Counted from the first letter of the stretch, positions 43,368 through 51,912 are shown. The stretch is DNA of 64,000 nucleotides from Halomonas chromatireducens (GCF_001545155.1 NZ_CP014226.1:2772387-2836386); one strand, 5' to 3'. Notes: generated by a model not told the origin, from the letters alone. Translations and numbers: made by a program.

Positions 43368-44141
43368 TTAACTCCTGATGCCTTTGCCATTCTCCAGCAT
43401 CCATAGGGCGATGCCGAACAGCACCACGATGAAGGTGACGATCGCGACCAGCGCCCAGCCCACCGGGATGTCGGAGACACCCAGGAAGCCGTAGCGGAAC
43501 ACGTTGACCATATAGAGGATCGGGTTGAGCATCGATACCCCCTGCCAGAAGGTCGGCAGCAGCGAGATCGAGTAGAAGACCCCGCCCAGGTAGGTCAGCG
43601 GCGTCAGGATGAAGGTCGGCACGATCGAGATGTCATCGAATTTCTTGCCCAGCAGTGCGTTGATGAAGCCGCCGATGGAGAACAGTGCTGCGGTCAGCAC
43701 CACCACGCCGATGGTCAGGAATGGATGTGCCACGCTGATGCGGGTAAAGAAGAGCGACACGATGGTGACGATAAGCCCCACCCCCAATCCGCGGGCCATG
43801 CCACCGAGCACAAAGCCGGCCAGGATTACCCAGTTGGGCATGGGCGAGACCATCATTTCCTCGATGGAGCGCTGGAACTTGTTGGAGAAGAAGCTCGAAG
43901 CCACGTTGGAGTAGCTGTTGGTAATCACCGCCATCATGATCAGCCCGGGGACGATGAAATCCATGTAGCTGAAGCCATCCATCTCGCCAATGCGCGCCCC
44001 GATCAGGTTGCCGAAGATGATGAAGTACATGGTCATGGTGATCGAAGGCGGCAGGAGTGTCTGCGGCCAGATCCGCGTGAAGCGCTTGATCTCCTTGTGT
44101 ACCAGGGTCCACAGGGCGATGGCGGTCTGGATCGGATTCAT
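43368..44141 (-). CDS. ABC-2 type transporter permease (YadH-like)
   Basis: 257 residues with six membrane helices. TRIWPQTLLPPSITMTMYFIIFGNLIG at the N-terminus and MVSPMPNWVILAGFVLGGMARG match YadH-type ABC-2 permeases. It forms an exporter with the ATPase gene just upstream (4 bp overlap). The substrate is unknown; YadG/YadH homologues are linked to export of lipids, polysaccharides or drugs. queF starts 4 bp after its stop, so the queF-nitroreductase-thioesterase set may share its transcript. Confidence 0.92.
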   Translation of the reverse strand: MNPIQTAIALWTLVHKEIKRFTRIWPQTLLPPSITMTMYFIIFGNLIGARIGEMDGFSYMDFIVPGLIMMAVITNSYSNVASSFFSNKFQRSIEEMMVSPMPNWVILAGFVLGGMARGLGVGLIVTIVSLFFTRISVAHPFLTIGVVVLTAALFSIGGFINALLGKKFDDISIVPTFILTPLTYLGGVFYSISLLPTFWQGVSMLNPILYMVNVFRYGFLGVSDIPVGWALVAIVTFIVVLFGIALWMLENGKGIRS

Positions 44142-45100
44142 GAACGGGCCTCCGTGCGTTCGGCCTCTGCCTTTGCCTCGTTGCCCTGCTCGACCATGGT
44201 AACGAACATTTCTTCCAGCCGATTGGCTCGGTTGCGCATGGAAACCACCTGAATATCCTGCTCACTCAGCGCGGTGAAGATATCGTTCACACGCTGTCCG
44301 CGATGCACCACTACCGCCAGCTGAGCGGCGTCCACCTGGCGAACGTCGAAGCCCTCGATGGCCGGCGCCTCGCTCACCGGATGGGTCAGGTCGAGCAGGA
44401 AGGTCTCGGTATCGAGTTCGGCGAGCAGACCTCGCACGCTGGTGTTACGAATGATCTCACCGTGGTTGATGATCGCCACGTTGCGGCAGAGGCTCTCCGC
44501 CTCCTCGAGATAGTGGGTGGTCAGGATAATGGTGGTTCCCTGCTCGCGATTGATGCGGCGCAGGTACTCCCACATGCTGCGCCGCAGCTCGATATCGACC
44601 CCGGCAGTGGGCTCGTCGAGGATCAGCAATTGGGGGCGATGCATCAGCGCCCGGGCGATCATCAGGCGGCGCTTCATGCCGCCGGAGAGCATGCGGGCGT
44701 TACCGTTGCGCTTATCCCAAAGCCCCAGGTCCCTCAGCAACCGCTCGGCCCGGGGCAGTGCCTCGCGGCGAGTCATGCCAAAGTAGCCCGCCTGGGCCAG
44801 CACGATATCGATCACCTTTTCGAACTGGTTGAAGTTGAATTCCTGTGGCACCACGCCCATGAGGTACTTGGCCTTGGCGAAGTTACTGTCGATGTCGATG
44901 CCAAAGATCGAAACCTTGCCGGCACTCTTCTGCACCAGCGAGCATACGATGCCGAGGGTCGTGGACTTGCCGGCACCGTTAGGGCCCAGCATGGCAAAGA
45001 AGTCGCCCTGCTCGACGTCGAGATCGATACCCTTGAGGGCGTGAAAGCCATTGCCGTAGACCTTGGTCAGGCCACGGATCGACAGCGCCGGTTCGGCCAT
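44138..45100 (-). CDS. ABC transporter ATP-binding protein (YadG-like)
   Basis: 320 residues from the ATG at 45100 (MAEPALSIRGLTKVYG), with AAGGAT upstream; a longer frame to 45151 lacks support. Walker A GPNGAGKSTT near residue 39, signature LSGGMKRRL, Walker B LLILDEPTAGVD, then the switch His in LTTHYLEEAE. The C-terminal extension (about 235-320) contains GEIIRNTSVRGLLAELDTE and is typical of the group. It is coupled to the permease gene by a 4 bp overlap. It begins about 150 bp downstream of the end of the tRNA-linked repeat array. Confidence 0.93.
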   Translation of the reverse strand: MAEPALSIRGLTKVYGNGFHALKGIDLDVEQGDFFAMLGPNGAGKSTTLGIVCSLVQKSAGKVSIFGIDIDSNFAKAKYLMGVVPQEFNFNQFEKVIDIVLAQAGYFGMTRREALPRAERLLRDLGLWDKRNGNARMLSGGMKRRLMIARALMHRPQLLILDEPTAGVDIELRRSMWEYLRRINREQGTTIILTTHYLEEAESLCRNVAIINHGEIIRNTSVRGLLAELDTETFLLDLTHPVSEAPAIEGFDVRQVDAAQLAVVVHRGQRVNDIFTALSEQDIQVVSMRNRANRLEEMFVTMVEQGNEAKAEAERTEARS

Positions 45101-45249
45101 GAAACATCCTTGGGTTGGGGTAGCTTGCGTTGGGACAGAATGCGAGTTCAAGAGATTAGGGCGCGAAGCATTTTTTCAAGTCGTGACCGGGAAAAACGCA
45201 GAAGCCCTCGCCCATGGGCAAGGTAATCAAATTCTATAGGGGGAGAAAC

Positions 45250-45567
45250 TGGAGCGGGAAGGAGATTCGACGGTCCGGCGCCCCGGCTCCTGGGCCGAGC
45301 CTTGGCATCTTGGAGATTGAGAAGAAAACTGGAGCGGGAAAGGAGATTCGACGGTCCGGCGCCCCGGCTCTCGGGCCGAGCCTTGGCACGTTCGAATTTG
45401 GAAAAAGAAACTGGAGCGGGAAAGGAGATTCGACGGTCCGGCTCTCGGGCCGAGCCTTGGCACATTCGAATTTGGAAAAAGAAACTGGAGCGGGAAAGGA
45501 GATTCGACGGTCCGGCGCCCCGGCTCTCGGGCCGAGCCTTGGCACATTCGAATTTGGAAAAAGAAAC
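45250..45567 (-). repeat. tandem repeats carrying the tRNA-Gly 3' end (four degenerate units)
   Basis: Units start at 45250, 45330, 45412 and 45486; the real tRNA-Gly starts at 45568 (spacings 80, 82, 74 and 82 bp). Each begins with the last 22 bases of tRNA-Gly (3' half of the T arm, acceptor strand and CCA; unit 1 lacks one base). It then diverges into a spacer with GGCTCGGCCCGAGAGCC and TTCCAAATTCGAATGTGCC on the minus strand. The unit at 45412 lacks 8 bp (CGCCCCGG). The spacer can form a hairpin. This resembles the tyrT-linked rtT repeats of E. coli, where each repeat also carries a tRNA 3' end. The array lies downstream of the tRNAs on their transcript. Confidence 0.85.
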
Positions 45568-45642
45568 TGGAGCGGGAAAGGAGATTCGAACTCCCGACCC
45601 TCGCCTTGGCAAGGCGATGCTCTACCACTGAGCTATTCCCGC
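45568..45642 (-). tRNA. tRNA-Gly (GCC), copy 1
   Basis: 75 nt with CCA: acceptor GCGGGAA/TTCCCGC, anticodon loop TTGCCAA, T loop GAGTTCGAATCTC. It is the last tRNA of the cluster in transcript order and runs directly into the repeat array. All three copies are identical. Confidence 0.97.
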
Positions 45643-45674
45643 TTATCGGTATTGCCTGGATACATCAGACTGTA

Positions 45675-45750
45675 TGGCGTCCCATAGGGGGTTCGAACCC
45701 CTGTTCCCGCCGTGAAAGGGCGGTGTCCTAGGCCACTAGACGAATGGGAC
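45675..45750 (-). tRNA. tRNA-Glu (TTC), copy 1
   Basis: 76 nt with CCA: acceptor GTCCCAT/ATGGGAC, anticodon loop CTTTCAC, T loop GGTTCGAACCC. Its D-arm region reads GTGGCCTAGGAC, whereas the other two copies read GTGGTCCAGGAC, a compensated double change. Confidence 0.97.
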
Positions 45751-45754
45751 GAAC

Positions 45755-45829
45755 TGGAGCGGGAAAGGAGATTCGAACTCCCGACCCTCGCCTTGGCAAG
45801 GCGATGCTCTACCACTGAGCTATTCCCGC
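45755..45829 (-). tRNA. tRNA-Gly (GCC), copy 2
   Basis: 75 nt with CCA, identical to copy 1. Only 4 bp separate it from tRNA-Glu copy 1 downstream, so the pair is cut from one precursor. Confidence 0.97.
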
Positions 45830-45871
45830 TTGTCTGACAGTCTAAGCTATCGGTAACGCATACTGGAAGAG

Positions 45872-45947
45872 TGGCGTCCCATAGGGGGTTCGAACCCCTG
45901 TTCCCGCCGTGAAAGGGCGGTGTCCTGGACCACTAGACGAATGGGAC
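45872..45947 (-). tRNA. tRNA-Glu (TTC), copy 2
   Basis: 76 nt with CCA, same fold as copy 1 but with GTGGTCCAGGAC in the D-arm region. The spacer to tRNA-Gly copy 2 is 42 bp. Confidence 0.97.
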
Positions 45948-46050
45948 GCAATGACTTCCGTAACCGCTTGAGCAGTAGTGGAGATCGGCCAGCTGGCTTA
46001 CCAGCTCACGACCTTCACCTAGACTTGCTCATACCTGCCGAAGCAGGATT

Positions 46051-46125
46051 TGGAGCGGGAAAGGAGATTCGAACTCCCGACCCTCGCCTTGGCAAGGCGA
46101 TGCTCTACCACTGAGCTATTCCCGC
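46051..46125 (-). tRNA. tRNA-Gly (GCC), copy 3
   Basis: 75 nt with CCA, identical to copies 1 and 2. The 103 bp spacer before tRNA-Glu copy 2 is the longest in the cluster and could hold an internal promoter, though I see no clear one. Confidence 0.97.
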
Positions 46126-46148
46126 ACTCCGCAACCTGACAAAACGAG

Positions 46149-46224
46149 TGGCGTCCCATAGGGGGTTCGAACCCCTGTTCCCGCCGTGAAAGGGCGGTGT
46201 CCTGGACCACTAGACGAATGGGAC
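46149..46224 (-). tRNA. tRNA-Glu (TTC), copy 3
   Basis: 76 nt with CCA, identical to copy 2. It is the first tRNA of the minus-strand cluster, so the cluster promoter should lie at about 46225-46300, between it and msrB. Confidence 0.97.
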
Positions 46225-46409
46225 GCAGCCGTCTCGCTTCAACGAGGTGGCGCGAATCTTACTCAAGCGCCCCGGAGCTGTCAACCGTCGACCTTGAACG
46301 CCGCGGGGCTGGAAATCCCAGGCACATCCGTTGTCTCATGGGAGACATGAAGGCCAGTTCCGACATGGATGGCACGATGGAAAGCACCGCCCCCAGGAGG
46401 AGAGATGCC

Positions 46410-46811
46410 ATGCGCAAGAAGATCGAGAAAAGCGATGCCGAATGGCGCGCTCAGCTCAGCCCGGAGCAGTATCGCGTGACCCGGGAGAAAGGCACGGAGC
46501 CGCCCTTTTCCGGCGACCACCAGGTCAGCGACGAGCACGGCATCTACCACTGTGTCTGCTGTCACGCACCGCTGTTCGAGAATGAACACAAGTTCGACGC
46601 CGGCTGCGGCTGGCCGAGTTTCGACCGGCCGCTGGGCAAGGCCGCCGTTGAGGAGAAGCCGGACGGTACCCATGGCATGCAGCGCACCGAAGTGGTCTGC
46701 TCCCACTGCGATGCCCATCTTGGCCATGTCTTCCCCGATGGCCCGCCGGAGTCCACCGGGCTGCGCTACTGCATCAACTCCGTGGCGATCAGCTTCCACC
46801 CGGGGGAGTAA
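46410..46811 (+). CDS. msrB: peptide-methionine (R)-S-oxide reductase
   Basis: 133 residues from the ATG at 46410, which has AGGAGGAGAG upstream; an ATG five bases earlier is out of frame. MsrB repairs methionine-R-sulfoxide in proteins. The structural zinc site is Cys48/Cys51 (CVCC) and Cys97/Cys100 (CSHC). GCGWPSF precedes it, and the catalytic Cys121 is in [11 protein letters not shown]. The length matches E. coli MsrB (137). A strong terminator follows. It is divergent from the tRNA cluster. Confidence 0.96.
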   Translation: MRKKIEKSDAEWRAQLSPEQYRVTREKGTEPPFSGDHQVSDEHGIYHCVCCHAPLFENEHKFDAGCGWPSFDRPLGKAAVEEKPDGTHGMQRTEVVCSHCDAHLGHVFPDGPPESTGLRYCINSVAISFHPGE

Positions 46812-46828
46812 GTCTCGCCAACTGCCTG

Positions 46829-46861
46829 GGCCGCCCTTCTGCTATGATGGGCGGCCTTTTT
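46829..46861 (+). terminator. Rho-independent terminator after msrB
   Basis: GGCCGCCC (46829-46836) pairs with GGGCGGCC (46849-46856), followed by TTTTT. The loop holds CTATGATG, which might double as a -10 for the next gene. Confidence 0.88.
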
Positions 46862-46885
46862 CTATCGGTTTGCGGGAGTGGTGCA

Positions 46886-47869
46886 ATGCTCGGCTGGTAT
46901 CCGGGACACATGAACAAGGCGCGCCGCCAGATCCAGGAGGCACTGCCAGAGATTGACGTGGCGATCGAGGTACTCGACGCACGCCTGCCCTACTCCAGTG
47001 CCAACCCCATGCTGGCCGGCCTGACCCGCCACACGCCGGTGCTGAAGATCCTGTCGCGAGCCGACCTCGCCGACCCGGAGCGCACCCGCGAATGGGTCGC
47101 CTACTTCGATGCCCAGCCCGATACACGTGCCCTGGCCGTGACCACCACCAATGCCCGGGAGCTCAAGCGCATTCCCAAGCTGTGCCATGAGCTGGCCGGC
47201 CATATCCGAGCCGACCGCGACGTTCGGGTCATGGTCATGGGCATACCCAACGTGGGTAAATCGACCCTGATCAATGGCCTGGCCGGGCGCAGCATTGCCA
47301 AGACCGGCAACGAACCCGCCGTGACCAAGCGCCAGCAAAAGGTGCGCATCACCGGCCGGGTGGCGCTGATCGATACGCCCGGGGTGCTGTGGCCGAAGAT
47401 CGAGGACCAGGCCAGCGCCTACCGGCTGGCCGCCACTGGCGCCATTCGCGACACCGCCATCGACTATGTCGATGTCGCCGTGGTTACCGCCGCCGAACTG
47501 GCCAGGCGCTATCCCGAGGCGCTCAGGAGCCGCTACAAGCTCAACGACCTGCCCGACTACGCGCCCAACCCCGATGCCGACCGGGTCGAGGCCGACGGTC
47601 CTCAGCGGATCGACCTGCTGGCCCTGGCCGGCTTCGACGGCCATGCCATCCTGCGTGACATCGCCAGCCGCCGAGGCGGCCTGCGTGCCGGCGGCGAGGT
47701 CGACCTGCATCGGGGTGCCGGGGTGCTGCTCCACGAACTACGCGACGGCAAGCGGGGGCGACTGCCCCTGGAGACCCCGGACGACATCCCACCGCCGCTT
47801 CCCACGGAAGCGGAGGCAGAAGCGGCCGCGCAGGATAACGATAGCGGCGATGACAGCGAGCCCGCATAA
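46886..47869 (+). CDS. ylqF: YlqF-type ribosome biogenesis GTPase
   Basis: 327 residues from the ATG at 46886 (MLGWYPGHMNKARRQI), with GGGAG upstream. A circularly permuted GTPase: the G4-like SRADLAD comes first (about residue 60), then DARLPYSSANP nearby, G1 GIPNVGKSTLIN (about 120) and G3 DTPGVLWP (about 170). The C-terminal domain ends in an acidic, low-complexity tail. YlqF/RbgA acts in late 50S assembly in Bacillus; many gammaproteobacteria carry this relative, whose role is less clear. It is followed after 68 bp by alaA. Confidence 0.93.
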   Translation: MLGWYPGHMNKARRQIQEALPEIDVAIEVLDARLPYSSANPMLAGLTRHTPVLKILSRADLADPERTREWVAYFDAQPDTRALAVTTTNARELKRIPKLCHELAGHIRADRDVRVMVMGIPNVGKSTLINGLAGRSIAKTGNEPAVTKRQQKVRITGRVALIDTPGVLWPKIEDQASAYRLAATGAIRDTAIDYVDVAVVTAAELARRYPEALRSRYKLNDLPDYAPNPDADRVEADGPQRIDLLALAGFDGHAILRDIASRRGGLRAGGEVDLHRGAGVLLHELRDGKRGRLPLETPDDIPPPLPTEAEAEAAAQDNDSGDDSEPA

Positions 47870-47937
47870 TCAACAGCGCTGACCGACGGCCAAACTGATC
47901 GGGCAGCCACTGGACACCACTGGAATTCGGACACCTC

Positions 47938-49170
47938 ATGGACACGCCCTCCCTTTTCAGGAAATCGCATAAGCTCGACAACGTCTGCTACGACATCCGC
48001 GGCCCCGTGCTCGAACACGCCAAGCGGCTGGAGGACGAAGGCCAGCGCATCCTCAAGTTGAACATCGGCAACCCGGCGCCGTTCGGCTTCGAGGCGCCGG
48101 AGGAAATCCTCCAGGATGTGATGCGCAACCTGCCGACTGCCCAGGGCTACTGCGACTCCAAGGGTCTCTATTCGGCGCGCAAGGCAATCATGCAGGAGTG
48201 TCAGCGCAAGGAGATTCCCGGCGTCGGGATAGAGGACATCTTCATCGGCAACGGCGTTTCCGAGCTGATCGTGATGGCCCTTCAGGCGCTGCTGAACGAC
48301 GGCGACGAAGTGCTGATCCCGGCCCCCGACTATCCCCTCTGGACCGCCGCCGCCAATCTGTCCGGCGGACATGCCGTGCACTATCGCTGCGACGAGCAGG
48401 CCGACTGGGCACCGGACATCGCCGATGTGCGTGCCAAGGTGACAAGCCATACTCGCGCCATCGTGATCATCAATCCCAACAACCCCACCGGGGCGGTCTA
48501 TCCTCCCGAGGTGGTGCGCGAACTGCTGGCCATCGCCCGGGAGCACGACCTGGTGGTGTTTTCCGACGAGATCTACGACAAGATCCTCTACGACGGTACC
48601 GAGCACATCTCCACCGGTGCATTGGCCGATGAAGATCAACTGGTGGTGACCATGAACGGCCTGTCGAAGAGCTACCGCTGCGCCGGCTTCCGTTCCGGCT
48701 GGATGACCCTCTCTGGCAGCGTGGCGATGCAGCGTGCCCGGGATTACATCCAGGGCATCAACATGCTGGCTTCCATGCGCCTGTGCGCCAACGTGCCGGC
48801 CCAGCACGCGATCCAGACGGCATTGGGCGGCTATCAGTCGATCAACGACCTGATCCTGCCCGGCGGGCGCCTGCTGGCCCAGCGCGATATCACCCATGAA
48901 AAGCTGAATGCCATCCCCGGCGTCTCCTGCACCAAGGCCAAGGGCGCGCTCTACGCCTTCCCGCGGCTCGACCCCAAGGTCTACCCCATCCAGGACGACC
49001 AGAAGCTGGTGCTGGACCTGCTGCTGCAGGAGAAGATCCTGCTGGTACAGGGCACCGCCTTCAACTGGCCCGAACCGGATCATGTGCGCATCGTCACGCT
49101 GCCCTGGGCCGACCAGCTGGGGGATGCCCTGGATCGCTTCGGCCGCTTCCTGTCGCGCTACCGTCAGTAA
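47938..49170 (+). CDS. alaA: alanine aminotransferase AlaA-like (class I/II)
   Basis: 410 residues, closely like E. coli AlaA/YfbQ (405). LKLNIGNPAPFGFEAP near the N-terminus, PTAQGYCDSKGLYSAR, IGNGVSELIVMALQALL, NPNNPTGAVY, DEIYDKILYDG and the PLP Lys in MNGLSKSYRCAGFRSGWM are all present. It transaminates glutamate and pyruvate to make alanine. It is probably independently transcribed; the htpX gene begins 156 bp later. Confidence 0.95.
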   Translation: MDTPSLFRKSHKLDNVCYDIRGPVLEHAKRLEDEGQRILKLNIGNPAPFGFEAPEEILQDVMRNLPTAQGYCDSKGLYSARKAIMQECQRKEIPGVGIEDIFIGNGVSELIVMALQALLNDGDEVLIPAPDYPLWTAAANLSGGHAVHYRCDEQADWAPDIADVRAKVTSHTRAIVIINPNNPTGAVYPPEVVRELLAIAREHDLVVFSDEIYDKILYDGTEHISTGALADEDQLVVTMNGLSKSYRCAGFRSGWMTLSGSVAMQRARDYIQGINMLASMRLCANVPAQHAIQTALGGYQSINDLILPGGRLLAQRDITHEKLNAIPGVSCTKAKGALYAFPRLDPKVYPIQDDQKLVLDLLLQEKILLVQGTAFNWPEPDHVRIVTLPWADQLGDALDRFGRFLSRYRQ

Positions 49171-49326
49171 CCAACGTCGGCTCGCGCTGCCTGACGCCAC
49201 CCCGAGGGTCATTATTTCGGGTGCGACTTGAAACCCGGAGTAACCGGCCGTATCTAAACATCAATCTATTTCAGCCGCGGCCAACGCGGCCCACCTTTCC
49301 TGGATAATGACCGGAGTTTCCGAACG

Positions 49327-50226
49327 ATGATGAGAATACTGCTCTTCCTGGGCACCAACCTGGCGGTTATCGTGGTTGCCAGCATCACGTTGCGCCTGCT
49401 GGGAGTTGAAGGCTACCTGCGTGGCCAGGGCATCAACTTCAATGCCCTGCTGATTTTCTGCTTCATCGTCGGCATGGCCGGCTCGATGATCTCGCTGTTC
49501 ATTTCCAAATGGATGGCCAAGCGCTCCACCGGCACCGTGGTGATCGAGACGCCGAGCAATGCCACCGAGAAGTGGCTGCTCGATACCGTCGCCGAACTGT
49601 CACGGGATGCCGGCATCAAGACGCCAGAGGTGGGCATCTTTCCCGCTCAGCAGTCGAACGCCTTCGCCACGGGCTGGAACAAGAACGACGCCCTGGTCGC
49701 GGTATCCGCCGGCCTGCTCAATCGCATGCGCCCCGAAGAGGTGCGCGCGGTGCTGGCCCACGAGATCGGCCACGTGGCTAACGGCGACATGGTCACCCTG
49801 GCGCTGATCCAGGGCGTCGTGAACACCTTCGTGATGTTCTTCGCCCGTGTGGTGGCCCACCTGGTGGACAGCTTCCTGAAGAGCCGCACCGATGGCGCGG
49901 GGCTGGGCTTCATGGGCTACTTCGCGGTGGTGATCGTCGCCGAGATCGTCTTCGGCATCATCGCCTCGGCCATCGTCGCCTGGTTCTCGCGCTTCCGCGA
50001 ATACCGCGCCGACGCCGCCGGTGCGCAACTCGCCGGCTCCGGTGCCATGATCAATGCCCTGGCCCGGCTCAAGGCCGAAACCCAGATGCCCGACCAGATG
50101 CCGGACACCCTGCGCGCCATGGCTATCACCAAGGGCCAGACCAAGTCGCTGATGGAACGGCTGTTCGCCAGCCACCCCCCGCTGGATGATCGCATTCGCG
50201 CGCTGAAGGAAGCGGCCTACCGCTAA
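49327..50226 (+). CDS. htpX: membrane-bound zinc metalloprotease HtpX
   Basis: 299 residues, M48 family. Two N-terminal helices ([18 protein letters not shown] and [21 protein letters not shown]), the zinc motif HEIGH at 145-149, two further helices and the third-ligand region with [13 protein letters not shown]. It degrades damaged inner-membrane proteins with FtsH and is usually induced by envelope stress. The size fits E. coli HtpX (293). A bidirectional terminator and one end of a dispersed repeat follow. Confidence 0.97.
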   Translation: MMRILLFLGTNLAVIVVASITLRLLGVEGYLRGQGINFNALLIFCFIVGMAGSMISLFISKWMAKRSTGTVVIETPSNATEKWLLDTVAELSRDAGIKTPEVGIFPAQQSNAFATGWNKNDALVAVSAGLLNRMRPEEVRAVLAHEIGHVANGDMVTLALIQGVVNTFVMFFARVVAHLVDSFLKSRTDGAGLGFMGYFAVVIVAEIVFGIIASAIVAWFSRFREYRADAAGAQLAGSGAMINALARLKAETQMPDQMPDTLRAMAITKGQTKSLMERLFASHPPLDDRIRALKEAAYR

Positions 50227-50237
50227 GGAACTACTGG

Positions 50238-50263
50238 ACAAGTGCCTGCGCGAGCGAATCGCT
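50238..50263. repeat. solo terminus of the dispersed repeat (partial copy 3)
   Basis: ACAAGTGCCTGCGCGAGCGA and the following ATCGCTT match, with about three changes, the inverted right end of the copy at 35441-35642. Core and left end are missing. It lies 12 bp after the htpX stop. Confidence 0.5.
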
Positions 50264-50294
50264 TCCCTAACCGACCTCTCCTGGCCAATAAGCA

Positions 50295-50326
50295 AGAAAG
50301 CCCGCCATGGCGGGCTTTCTGCGTTT
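50295..50326. terminator. bidirectional terminator between htpX and pdxB
   Basis: A perfect 26-base palindrome, 50295-50320 (half-site AGAAAGCCCGCC), followed on the plus strand by GCGTTTT. On the minus strand it is followed by TGCTTATT. It serves both convergent genes. Confidence 0.9.
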
Positions 50327-50354
50327 TATCGAACCACGTTGTCAAACCATGTTA

Positions 50355-51521
50355 TCAATCCACGCGACAGCCCATGCCCTCGAGCAGCGGGGCCAGCTCC
50401 CTGGCTCCTTCGCGCAACTCGACCTCGAGGGTGGCTAATTCACGCCGCGGCGGATAATCGGCCCGGCAGGCATCGAAACCGGCGGCCATACCGCGCTGGC
50501 GCGATTCGCGATACAGCGAATCGTGATCGCGGCGCACGTCATAGACCGCACGCAGGCAGCGCCTCAACGCGTCCTCAGGCTCCAGGCCACCATCCAGCAC
50601 CAGCCTGGGCACAGGCGGTGCCGGCAGCAGTGAATCCAGCGTCAGCCGTGCCGGCAGCCCCAGGTAACGACAGAGCGCCGCATAGACCTGATGGGAGCCG
50701 CGCAGCTTGCCGTCCATGCTGTACCCGGCAATATGGGGGGTGGCGATCTCGACCAGATCACGCAGCGCGGCATCGATTTTCGGCTCCGATTCCCAGACGT
50801 CCAGCACCGCACTGATGTCCCCCAGCCCGGTCAGGCGCTGGCGCAGGGCCAACCCATCGACACAGTCGCCACGCCCGGCGTTAAGCAGTACCGTGCCCGG
50901 TTCTAGCCGCGCAATCCGCTGGGCATCGAACAGATGACGGGTGGCGTGGGGTCCCTCGCGCACCAGCGGCGTATGCAGGCACAGCACGTCGCACTCGTCG
51001 ATCAGGGTATCGAGGTCGACAAAATGCGGCACGCCCGCCTCGGCACCCTCCGCCTCGGCCCGGGGCGGGTCGCAGGCCAGGCACTCGATACCCATGGCCG
51101 CCAGACGCTTGCGCAGCCGCTCGCCCACGTTGCCGACCCCGACGATACCCACGCGGCGCTCGGACAGCTGCCAGCCCTGTCGCTCGGCCAGGGTCAGCAG
51201 GCTGCTCAGCACGTAGTCCACCACTGCTTCGGCATTGCATCCGGGCGCGCTGGCAAAGCTGACTCCGTGGCGAGCCAAGGCCCGCGTATCCACAGGGTCG
51301 GTGCCGATGGTACAGGTGCCGACGAAGCGGAGCCGTGACTTGCCGCTCATGGCCGCATCCACCACCGCCTCATCGATACGGGTGATCGAGCGCACCACCA
51401 CGACATCGGCATCACGCAGTGCCGCAGCGTCGATCTCGCGCCCCGGCAGGCGAATCAACTCGCCCAGTTCGCCGAAACAGGCGTCGGCGGCGGGCACGTT
51501 GGCATCGACCACAATTCTCAC
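50355..51521 (-). CDS. pdxB: 4-phosphoerythronate dehydrogenase
   Basis: 388 residues from a GTG at 51521 (MRIVVDANVPAA), with AAGGAGAG upstream; an ATG-led longer frame to 51638 lacks homology. It oxidises 4-phospho-D-erythronate with NAD in pyridoxal 5'-phosphate synthesis. Motifs: RSITRID, GTCTIGTDPVD, APGCNAEAVVDYVLS, the Rossmann motif GIVGVGNVGERL, LHTPLVREGPHAT, LLNAGRGDCVD, VLDVWESEP and TPHIAGYSMDGKLRG with the catalytic His. The C-terminal PdxB-specific dimer domain is complete. The length fits E. coli PdxB (378). Confidence 0.95.
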   Translation of the reverse strand: MRIVVDANVPAADACFGELGELIRLPGREIDAAALRDADVVVVRSITRIDEAVVDAAMSGKSRLRFVGTCTIGTDPVDTRALARHGVSFASAPGCNAEAVVDYVLSSLLTLAERQGWQLSERRVGIVGVGNVGERLRKRLAAMGIECLACDPPRAEAEGAEAGVPHFVDLDTLIDECDVLCLHTPLVREGPHATRHLFDAQRIARLEPGTVLLNAGRGDCVDGLALRQRLTGLGDISAVLDVWESEPKIDAALRDLVEIATPHIAGYSMDGKLRGSHQVYAALCRYLGLPARLTLDSLLPAPPVPRLVLDGGLEPEDALRRCLRAVYDVRRDHDSLYRESRQRGMAAGFDACRADYPPRRELATLEVELREGARELAPLLEGMGCRVD

Positions 51522-51630
51522 GAAAACTCTCCTTGATACGGTACTTGTCCAGTCTGCTCGAACCCTTACAATACCGCCACCTGACATTGGCACGCCGCTA
51601 CCCGGCGGCGCCCGACTTGCTGGAGCCTTC

Positions 51631-51912
51631 GTGATCATTCGCTGGGAAAGTGACCATGACTATGTACTGGTGCATATCCACCAGGACATGTTCGGCGACT
51701 GGATCTTCAGCCGCGCCTGGGGACAGATCGGCACCCAGTTCGGTGGCTTGAAACATATACTCGCCGAGGATCATGGCCAGGCCATGATGTGGCTGGGTGA
51801 TGAGACCACCATTCAGGCCTCACGCGGCCTACGCAAGGTGCTGGAAGTAGAGGCCGAGAGCGCCGAGGGGCAAGCAGCGGTCCGGCAGCTCTCACTGCTG
51901 GATTCTCTATAG
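51631..51912 (+). CDS. small WGR-like domain protein
   Basis: 93 residues from a GTG at 51631, with GGAG upstream. The sequence YVLVHIHQDMFGDWIFSRAW and GQIGTQFGG fits a WGR domain (Trp-Gly-Arg module, here WGQ) with the usual strand pattern and a C-terminal helix where Lys/Gly follow (RGLRKVLEV). WGR domains occur in PARPs and in small proteins that bind DNA or nucleotides. It diverges from pdxB (109 bp apart) and overlaps the convergent GGDEF-EAL gene by 6 bp. Function unknown. Confidence 0.7.
   Translation: MIIRWESDHDYVLVHIHQDMFGDWIFSRAWGQIGTQFGGLKHILAEDHGQAMMWLGDETTIQASRGLRKVLEVEAESAEGQAAVRQLSLLDSL

Noticed and set aside
45250..45642. CRISPR-like reading of the tandem repeats
   Set aside because: The whole unit repeats, including the supposed spacers, and the repeated part is a tRNA 3' end; no cas genes.
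45148..45687. Open frames on both strands across the tRNA-Gly repeats, with repeated peptide blocks such as SNLLSRSSFFF
   Set aside because: Unit lengths of 80, 82 and 74 bp are not multiples of three, so the frames drift between units; no ribosome-binding site. Repeats explain the openness. The analogous E. coli tpr frame is a warning that coding cannot be excluded fully.
45250..46224. Integration site of a genomic island at the tRNA genes
   Set aside because: Repeated tRNA 3' ends resemble att sites, but no integrase or island genes lie between or near them.
47602..49212. 536-codon minus-strand frame opposite ylqF and alaA
   Set aside because: Spans two well-supported genes on the other strand and has no family features.
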